Part shown: one piece after another, positions 6,839 through 11,066 of the stretch
Position numbering within the stretch: position 1 is the stretch's first letter
How the letters are laid out: each line of letters opens with the position of its first letter
Source of the DNA: JBJXGC01 sp046154545
GTDB lineage: Bacteria > Chloroflexota > Dehalococcoidia > Tepidiformales > Tepidiformaceae
Reading direction: 5' to 3'
DNA: 11,066 nt
NCBI GenBank assembly: GCA_046154545.1
Contig: JBJXGC010000276.1
Coordinates: forward strand, 1 to 11,066
The notes under the pieces: model-generated
What the model was told of the DNA's origin: nothing
Seen by the model: the letters and a program-made list of their open reading frames with translations, nothing else
Databases searched by the model: none
Program-made: the position numbers and the translations under genes

Positions 6839-6859
6839 CGTCTGTCTCGCAGACCGAGT

Positions 6860-6875
6860 GGGCGCATCAGCGCCC
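6860..6875. repeat. Short hairpin beside repeat copy 5
   Basis: GGGCGC (6860-6865), loop ATCA, GCGCCC (6870-6875). The GTGGGCGC at its left arm matches the last part of the first block of the dispersed repeat, so it may be a decayed partial copy. Confidence 0.4.
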
Positions 6876-6880
6876 GTCCC

Positions 6881-6927
6881 GGAGCCGCGGCCCTCGGTGG
6901 GCGCTTGTTTCGCACGCTGTCCGGCGC
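6881..6927 (+). repeat. Dispersed two-block repeat, copy 5 (short spacer)
   Basis: The first block is at 6881-6906 (GGAGCCGCG, GCCCTCG, GTGGGCGCTT). After an 11-nt spacer the second block TGTCCGGCGC follows at 6918-6927. It is closest to copy 1, sharing GTTTCGC after the first block. It lies about 6.3 kb from the other cluster, between a terminator and the next gene. Confidence 0.8.
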
Positions 6928-7047
6928 ATCGCGAACCGGCCCGTGGCGCGACGCCAGCCGGCTCCCCACTTCGCCCGAGGACCAGCGCGGGCAGATCCGG
7001 ACCTTCGTCCGGACGCAAGCGCTCACACACGGCCCACCTGGCCTGGC

Positions 7048-8025
7048 ATGGCGGTCGCGGCCGCCGGGTTAGCCCTGATGGTGGCATCGTTCGTCCCTTA
7101 CCGCGGGCCAGCTTCGGATCGGGCAGGTGGCCGGGTGGCGGGGGCTGCGGCTCTCGCCAGTGAAGGCCCGGCGGATCAGGCGCCCCCGCCCCGGCCCGTG
7201 GTGCTTGTCGTGCCCGACCTGACCCATTCTGACCCCGAGCCTCTCCCTTCCCGCCTCGAGCCCCTCCGCCTGCAACTCCAGGAAGCGGTCGATGGCTACT
7301 GGAGTAAGGCCACGTACGCCATCGCCGTGACCGACCTCCAGACGGGAGAGACCGTCGGTGTAAACGAAGGCCGGCCACAGGTGTCAGGGTGTGTCCTCAA
7401 CCTCTTCGTCATCCTCTCAGCCGTGCTCGACGTCCAGGAGGGGTTGTACGGGCTCGAGGTGGTCGATTCGCTGATCAGACAGACGCTCTGGGCCAGCAAC
7501 GCCATCACCGCCCATGAGCTCTACGCGATTACGGCAGACGGCGAGGGTGTTGTGGAGGGTGTGGCGAAGGTCGCCGCCCTCATGCAGCGCCTGGGGATGA
7601 CCTCGAGCATCGCCGACCACCCACCGGCCTACCCCGGCGAGACACGCGGCGTGGACGAACGCAACTGGGTCACCGCGGCCGACGTCAACCGGGCGCTGGC
7701 GCAGCTCTGGCGGGGCCACCTCCTCGATGAGGAGCACCGCGCCTACCTCCTCGAAGCGATGACGCGGGTGAAGCCGGGCCTCAACTACCTCGTGGCAGCC
7801 ACCCCGGGCGAGGCGACGGTGAGCCACAAGAACGGCTACCTGGTCGAGTACGGCGGATGGGTCGATAACGACACGGGGATCGTCCGTTTCACGCGGGACG
7901 GCCAGGAGTACGCCTACGCCGTAACGTTCCTCGCGATGGACCTCGAGGGCCCGTACAGCGACGTCCCACTCGGCCAGCAGCTCGTGAAGCTCGCCTGGGA
8001 GCACCTCAGCGCCCAGTACCAGTAA
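7048..8025 (+). CDS. Membrane-anchored beta-lactamase-fold protein with substituted active site
   Basis: The protein has 325 residues from the ATG at 7048. It opens with a hydrophobic helix (AVAAAGLALMVASFVPY), then a ~55-residue Pro/Ala-rich linker, then a class A beta-lactamase-like domain (Beta-lactamase2 type) from ~70 to the end. Landmarks: IAVTDLQTGETVGVNE (strands before the active-site helix); VSGCVLNLFVI at 112-122, where the catalytic SxxK aligns with C115-V-L-N118; ASN at 149-151 in place of SDN; HKNGY at 260-264 in place of the KTG box; and WVDNDTGIV, typical of the last strands. Ser and Lys are both lost, so ordinary serine beta-lactamase or transpeptidase chemistry is not expected. 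The start is uncertain: there is no Shine-Dalgarno, and an in-frame GTG at 6943 would add 35 basic residues before the helix. It is probably an extracytoplasmic pseudoenzyme or a thiol-dependent enzyme. Confidence 0.75.
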   Translation: MAVAAAGLALMVASFVPYRGPASDRAGGRVAGAAALASEGPADQAPPPRPVVLVVPDLTHSDPEPLPSRLEPLRLQLQEAVDGYWSKATYAIAVTDLQTGETVGVNEGRPQVSGCVLNLFVILSAVLDVQEGLYGLEVVDSLIRQTLWASNAITAHELYAITADGEGVVEGVAKVAALMQRLGMTSSIADHPPAYPGETRGVDERNWVTAADVNRALAQLWRGHLLDEEHRAYLLEAMTRVKPGLNYLVAATPGEATVSHKNGYLVEYGGWVDNDTGIVRFTRDGQEYAYAVTFLAMDLEGPYSDVPLGQQLVKLAWEHLSAQYQ

Positions 8026-8026
8026 C

Positions 8027-8053
8027 GAGGGATGAGGGATGAGGGATGAGGGG
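8027..8053. repeat. Heptanucleotide tandem array, unit GAGGGAT
   Basis: Three perfect GAGGGAT units (8027-8047) plus GAGGGG fill the 31-bp gap between two convergent genes. Because the unit is 7 bp, its TGA falls in each of the three plus-strand frames in turn (8033, 8040, 8047). I see no hairpin terminator in the gap for either gene. Confidence 0.8.
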
Positions 8054-8056
8054 GCG

Positions 8057-10855
8057 TTACTCCCGCCGCCCAAATCGCACGCTGGCTATCTCCCACGGCC
8101 GGAGGCCAAGCGCCCACCCCTCAGGGCCGGCTTCAAGCGACTCCCGATGGTGCTCCATCAGGCCGGTCAGGCCCGCCTCGGGTGCCGCCGGGGGCACGCC
8201 GATACGCGTCACCGTGGGCTCCGCTGAGCTGTTGTACACGCGGATCACCGGCGCCCCGTCCGCTTCGCTCCGGTGCATGGCCGAAGGCACGGCCTCCGGC
8301 CCGGAGAAGCGGGCCAGGGGCAGGTCGAGGCCCAGCGAGCCGTCGTGGCCGTTGGTCGGGTAGGCGAGCGGCGGATAGGCGAAGGCGTGGGCCATCGGCT
8401 GGATGTGGGCCTCGCGCCAGCCGCCGCGGTACGTCGTGAGCGCGAATTGGAAGGTGTGGATGCCCGGCATCTGGGCGTCCGGGGTGGCGATCATCGGCCC
8501 GGCCCCGCCCCTGCGGCTGCGCAGGTCGTTCCGCGAGAGCCAGCCGACGCAGCGCAGCAGGGTAAGCGCGTACGACTGGCGGCCCTTCCCGTCCCTCACG
8601 ACCTCGCCCTCCGGCAGTCCCCGGTTGAGGACGGCGAGGCCCATGCCGTCGCCCTCGAACGCCGCGAACGTCTTCTGGGGGAAGGTCGTGGGTGGCTGCT
8701 CCGCGCTCGTGCCGTTCCAGGGCGGAGGCGTGAGGGGCCGTTCGGCGACGTGGAACTGGTTCTCGGTTATGGCCTGGTCAGTGACGAAGGGGAGGCGGAA
8801 GAGGGCGCGGAGACGGTGATCCTTGGCCGTATTCTGGACTCGGACGCGGAAGTCGACTCGTGGGATTCCCGCCCAAACCGTGATCCGCACGTTCGCGTGG
8901 ACCAGGTTGGCGCTCCAGGCGCGGTGGGCCCGCCGGGTCCGGCGGGTGTTCAGCGCGATTGGGAGTGGCATCACGATGTTCACCACCAGCGTGGCGCTCA
9001 CGAGGTCTCGCCTGATTGCGAGGAGCTTCACGCTGTTCCGAAGGATCGGATCCGGGTTGTGCCGGGAAGTTACGGCGTCCGCCAGGATGTCCGCGTTGTA
9101 CTCGTCTCCCCGGTCACCCTCGTCCACAAAGGTGAGCGCGTCTTTCAGGACGATCCCGTTGGCCCAGTCGATGATCTCGAGGCGGCCTTTGCGGAAGCGG
9201 ACGAGATAGAACTCGTTCGCAATGCCGTCCTTCGTCACGGCAAGGTGGCCGCTCTCGGCGGGTGAAGCGCCCGCCTGCGTGAGCAGCTGCAGGCCCACCG
9301 TGTCCGTCGCCGGCAGGACGGCCCGGAGGGTCCGTGTCGCCTCGCGCCGGACGGTGACCGCAGCCGTATCGGCCGCCCCCTGGCGGACGACTTCGCGGAC
9401 CTCGTGGCGCACGAGGCCGTCGTCGACGGCGTTCAGGCCGTCACCCACCGTCGTCTCCAACGTGAGATGGCGGCCGTCGATCTGCCATTCCTGCCGTTGG
9501 ATGGAGAGGTCGTCGTAGCGGCCTTCGCGGAGGAAGTCGAGGTGCCGCAGTGCGCCACGTGCGGAGGTTTCGTTGTGCTGCCGCACCTCGCCCGGGTCAC
9601 TGAGCGGAGCGAGCGCCGCCCGGATGACGGTACCGTCCGGCAGGCGCAGCCCCTCGCATTCCCAGTCCGCGGGCACTTCGCATTCGACCACCTGGGCGGC
9701 GAACGGAACGGTCCGGAAGACGGCGAGGCCCTGCTCCCCGGGCACCCCGACCCGCGCCACGAGGTGGGCCATCGACTCGCGGGCGACCTGGCGGGCGAGC
9801 TGCTCCGCGCGGTCGTAGCGCGGCAACATCTCGCGGTGTACCTGGTCGATGCTGCAGCCGCAGATCGAGTCGTGCGGGGAGTTCTCGAGCATCAGGCGCC
9901 AGACCTGTTTCAGCGCTGGCGCGGCGTCCGGCCCGTGATGGAGCCACGAGAGCAGCTCCAGTGGCTCCGCCACCCGTTCGAGGAACGACCCAACCTGGAA
10001 GTCCCGCTGCTTGATATTCATCCGGGCGGTGAGCACGCCGGCGAGGACGTTTGAGCGGTCGGGCGAGCGGAGTTCGCCCTGGTGGACGTGGCCGTCGATC
10101 CCGGCTGCGAACATCGCCCGTTCGTATTCGGCGAGGGTGGCCATCCGGAAGTCGTACCCTCGCCCCCCGGCTGCCGCGAGGGCCGCCGGGACGTGCTTCT
10201 CCATGCGGGAGTGGTCCGTGCCGTTCATCAGCACCGCGGGTTCGCCGTCCGCGCGGCCCCGCTCTTCCCGTTTGATACGTTCGACCAGTTCATCGGTGTC
10301 ATCCGGGAGCCGCCAGCCGCTCGAGTAGCTGTTGCGAAGGTAGAGCACGGGCAGCCGAGTCCCGTCGGGCGCCTCCCACTGGAAGCTCCAGCCCGGGACG
10401 GAATCCGGCACGCCGCGCCAGAGACAGGCGCTCGTCAGCCCCAACTGGGACATAATCTGCGGCATCTGCGCGATGTGGCCGAACTGGTCAGCGCAATGGC
10501 CGACCATGAGACAACCCCCGAGCCGCTCGGCATAGCGGATGCCCCGTTGGAAGCTGCGGATGTGGGACTCGCCGCTCGGCAAGAACTCGTCGGGCTGTAC
10601 GAGCCACGGCCCGATGACGATGCGACCTTGCTCGATCAGCGCACGCAGCCGGCCCTCGTTCTCGGGCCGCAGTTCGAGGTAGTCCTCGATCACGATCGTC
10701 TGGCCGTCAAGGTTGAAGCAGCGGTACTCCGGGTGCTCCTCCATGTAGTCGAGCAGCTCGTCGATCATCTGGACCAGCCGCCAGCGGAACAGCTCGTGGG
10801 GCTGATACCACTCGCGGTCCCAGTGACAGTGGGGGACGACGTAGACGGTGCGCAC
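8057..10855 (-). CDS. GH38 alpha-mannosidase (MngB-like)
   Basis: The protein has 932 residues, within the usual size range for bacterial GH38 enzymes, starting at a GTG (10855-10853). It has no signal peptide, so it is cytoplasmic. The N-terminal catalytic domain opens with VVPHCHWDREWY, giving the zinc ligands H11 and D13. CADQFGHIAQMPQI carries the catalytic nucleophile D123 within the D-x-F-G signature, and ENSPHDSICGCSIDQVH carries the third zinc-site residue, H328. The C-terminal half is the beta-sandwich region of the GH38 fold (RIDVRVRVQN-like strands, PFVTDQAI, FQFALTTYRGGW). It hydrolyses alpha-mannosidic bonds with retention. The HDSICGCS motif resembles the E. coli MngB branch, which acts on mannosylglycerate derivatives, but the true substrate cannot be read from sequence. 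No transporter or sugar kinase lies beside it. The start is supported by a TAGATT box 6 nt upstream and the absence of a Shine-Dalgarno. Confidence 0.93.
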   Translation of the reverse strand: MRTVYVVPHCHWDREWYQPHELFRWRLVQMIDELLDYMEEHPEYRCFNLDGQTIVIEDYLELRPENEGRLRALIEQGRIVIGPWLVQPDEFLPSGESHIRSFQRGIRYAERLGGCLMVGHCADQFGHIAQMPQIMSQLGLTSACLWRGVPDSVPGWSFQWEAPDGTRLPVLYLRNSYSSGWRLPDDTDELVERIKREERGRADGEPAVLMNGTDHSRMEKHVPAALAAAGGRGYDFRMATLAEYERAMFAAGIDGHVHQGELRSPDRSNVLAGVLTARMNIKQRDFQVGSFLERVAEPLELLSWLHHGPDAAPALKQVWRLMLENSPHDSICGCSIDQVHREMLPRYDRAEQLARQVARESMAHLVARVGVPGEQGLAVFRTVPFAAQVVECEVPADWECEGLRLPDGTVIRAALAPLSDPGEVRQHNETSARGALRHLDFLREGRYDDLSIQRQEWQIDGRHLTLETTVGDGLNAVDDGLVRHEVREVVRQGAADTAAVTVRREATRTLRAVLPATDTVGLQLLTQAGASPAESGHLAVTKDGIANEFYLVRFRKGRLEIIDWANGIVLKDALTFVDEGDRGDEYNADILADAVTSRHNPDPILRNSVKLLAIRRDLVSATLVVNIVMPLPIALNTRRTRRAHRAWSANLVHANVRITVWAGIPRVDFRVRVQNTAKDHRLRALFRLPFVTDQAITENQFHVAERPLTPPPWNGTSAEQPPTTFPQKTFAAFEGDGMGLAVLNRGLPEGEVVRDGKGRQSYALTLLRCVGWLSRNDLRSRRGGAGPMIATPDAQMPGIHTFQFALTTYRGGWREAHIQPMAHAFAYPPLAYPTNGHDGSLGLDLPLARFSGPEAVPSAMHRSEADGAPVIRVYNSSAEPTVTRIGVPPAAPEAGLTGLMEHHRESLEAGPEGWALGLRPWEIASVRFGRRE

Positions 10856-10861
10856 GCGGCC

Positions 10862-10867
10862 AATCTA
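10862..10867 (-). promoter_or_regulatory. Putative -10 box of a leaderless promoter for the mannosidase
   Basis: TAGATT on the minus strand is followed by 6 nt (GGCCGC) and then the GTG start. Transcription starting 7 nt after the box would begin at the G of GTG. A C-rich run, the complement of the G-run at 10875-10887, lies upstream, with no clear -35. Confidence 0.5.
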
Positions 10868-10902
10868 TCAAAGAGGGGGGTGGGGGGCGACAGCGCGCGT
10901 GG

Positions 10903-10908
10903 TAGGAT
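10903..10908 (+). promoter_or_regulatory. Possible -10 box for the rightward gene
   Basis: TAGGAT lies 31 nt before the ATG at 10940. It would give a leader of about 25 nt that contains a good ribosome binding site. No -35 is recognisable. It is back to back with the mannosidase promoter within an 84-bp divergent gap. Confidence 0.3.
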
Positions 10909-10925
10909 GCCGGGCGGACTACCCA

Positions 10926-10932
10926 GGGAGGG
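10926..10932 (+). promoter_or_regulatory. Ribosome binding site of the rightward gene
   Basis: GGGAGGG lies 7 nt before the ATG at 10940. This contrasts with the two leftward GTG genes, which have none. Confidence 0.75.
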
Positions 10933-10939
10933 ATTCCGA

Positions 10940-11066
10940 ATGAACGGCGCGGATGTCCTGAAGGCAAGTTATGCGATGGCGCACCAGATGGCCGGCTTCA
11001 TCGCCGGTGACCTCGCCGCCGACGCGGCGGGGAAGACGCTTCCCGGGAGCAATGTCCAGCCGATGG
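10940..11066 (+). CDS. N-terminus of a probable DinB-fold protein (partial)
   Basis: Forty-two codons are visible from the ATG, then the window ends. The sequence MNGADVLKASYAMAHQMAGF, followed by IAGDLAADAAGKTLPGSNVQ, has the shape of the first helix of DinB/DUF664-type four-helix proteins: a helix with a His-Gln near residue 15, an acidic DL step, then a Pro-rich turn before the next helix. DinB-fold proteins are usually small, metal-binding and often thiol- or stress-related, but the metal ligands later in the family are beyond the edge, so no activity can be stated. The start is well supported by GGGAGGG at 7 nt. It is divergent from the mannosidase and probably unrelated to it. Confidence 0.6.
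   Translation, partial: MNGADVLKASYAMAHQMAGFIAGDLAADAAGKTLPGSNVQPM

Noticed and set aside
6757..7047. Upstream extension of the beta-lactamase-fold gene to 6757
   Set aside because: It would overlap the previous gene, the terminator and repeat copy 5. Only the GTG at 6943 remains a serious alternative start.
8108..8117. AAGCGCCCAC inside the mannosidase, matching part of the dispersed repeat
   Set aside because: Only ten bases match, the remaining block does not, and it encodes a normal part of the protein (WALGL), so it is probably chance.
8273..9265. Long plus-strand frame of 330 codons opposite the mannosidase
   Set aside because: It is antisense to a clear GH38 gene, has no recognisable domain and arises from codon-position GC bias.
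10871..10890. G-run (two tracts of six) in the divergent promoter gap as a possible G-quadruplex
   Set aside because: Only two long G-tracts are visible close together, so a standard four-tract quadruplex is not well supported.

Overview
The window is high-GC bacterial DNA. It resembles a member of the Chloroflexota (Dehalococcoidia or relatives), judged from a PPxTG-tailed surface protein, a DUF11-type giant secreted protein, a degenerate beta-lactamase-fold protein and GTG-started genes that look leaderless. This lineage call is an inference from protein style; no rRNA or other phylogenetic marker is present.

Layout, left to right. (1) Positions 1-149, minus strand: the first 49 codons of a membrane protein running off the edge, possibly FtsK-like. 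(2) Positions 150-1407: about 1.26 kb without a credible gene. It holds four of the five copies of a dispersed two-block repeat, a 70-bp near-perfect direct repeat, a heptanucleotide array, several strong inverted repeats, and a long structured leader in front of the next gene. (3) Positions 1408-6111 and 6228-6788, plus strand: a 1567-residue secreted protein with a DUF11-like segment, then a 186-residue protein with a signal peptide and a PPVTG/transmembrane/Arg tail. They are separated by a very stable hairpin without a U-tract. A rho-independent terminator closes the unit at 6809-6838. (4) About 6839-8025: the fifth repeat copy, then a membrane-anchored beta-lactamase-fold protein whose SxxK position reads C-V-L-N. 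(5) 8057-10855, minus strand: a cytoplasmic GH38 alpha-mannosidase with an intact active site, convergent with the previous gene across a 31-bp heptamer array. (6) From 10940, plus strand: the start of a probable DinB-fold protein, divergent from the mannosidase.

How the genes may work together: the two central secreted proteins look like one cell-surface unit, a large matrix or S-layer-like protein with a small wall- or membrane-anchored partner, transcribed from a long structured leader. The other genes look like independent single transcripts. The most interesting points are the dispersed two-block repeat family, the leader of the giant surface gene with mutually exclusive helices, the GTG starts placed 6-7 nt after a -10 box, and the beta-lactamase-fold protein lacking its catalytic serine and lysine. 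I see no defence system, CRISPR array, transposase, tRNA or rRNA in the window.
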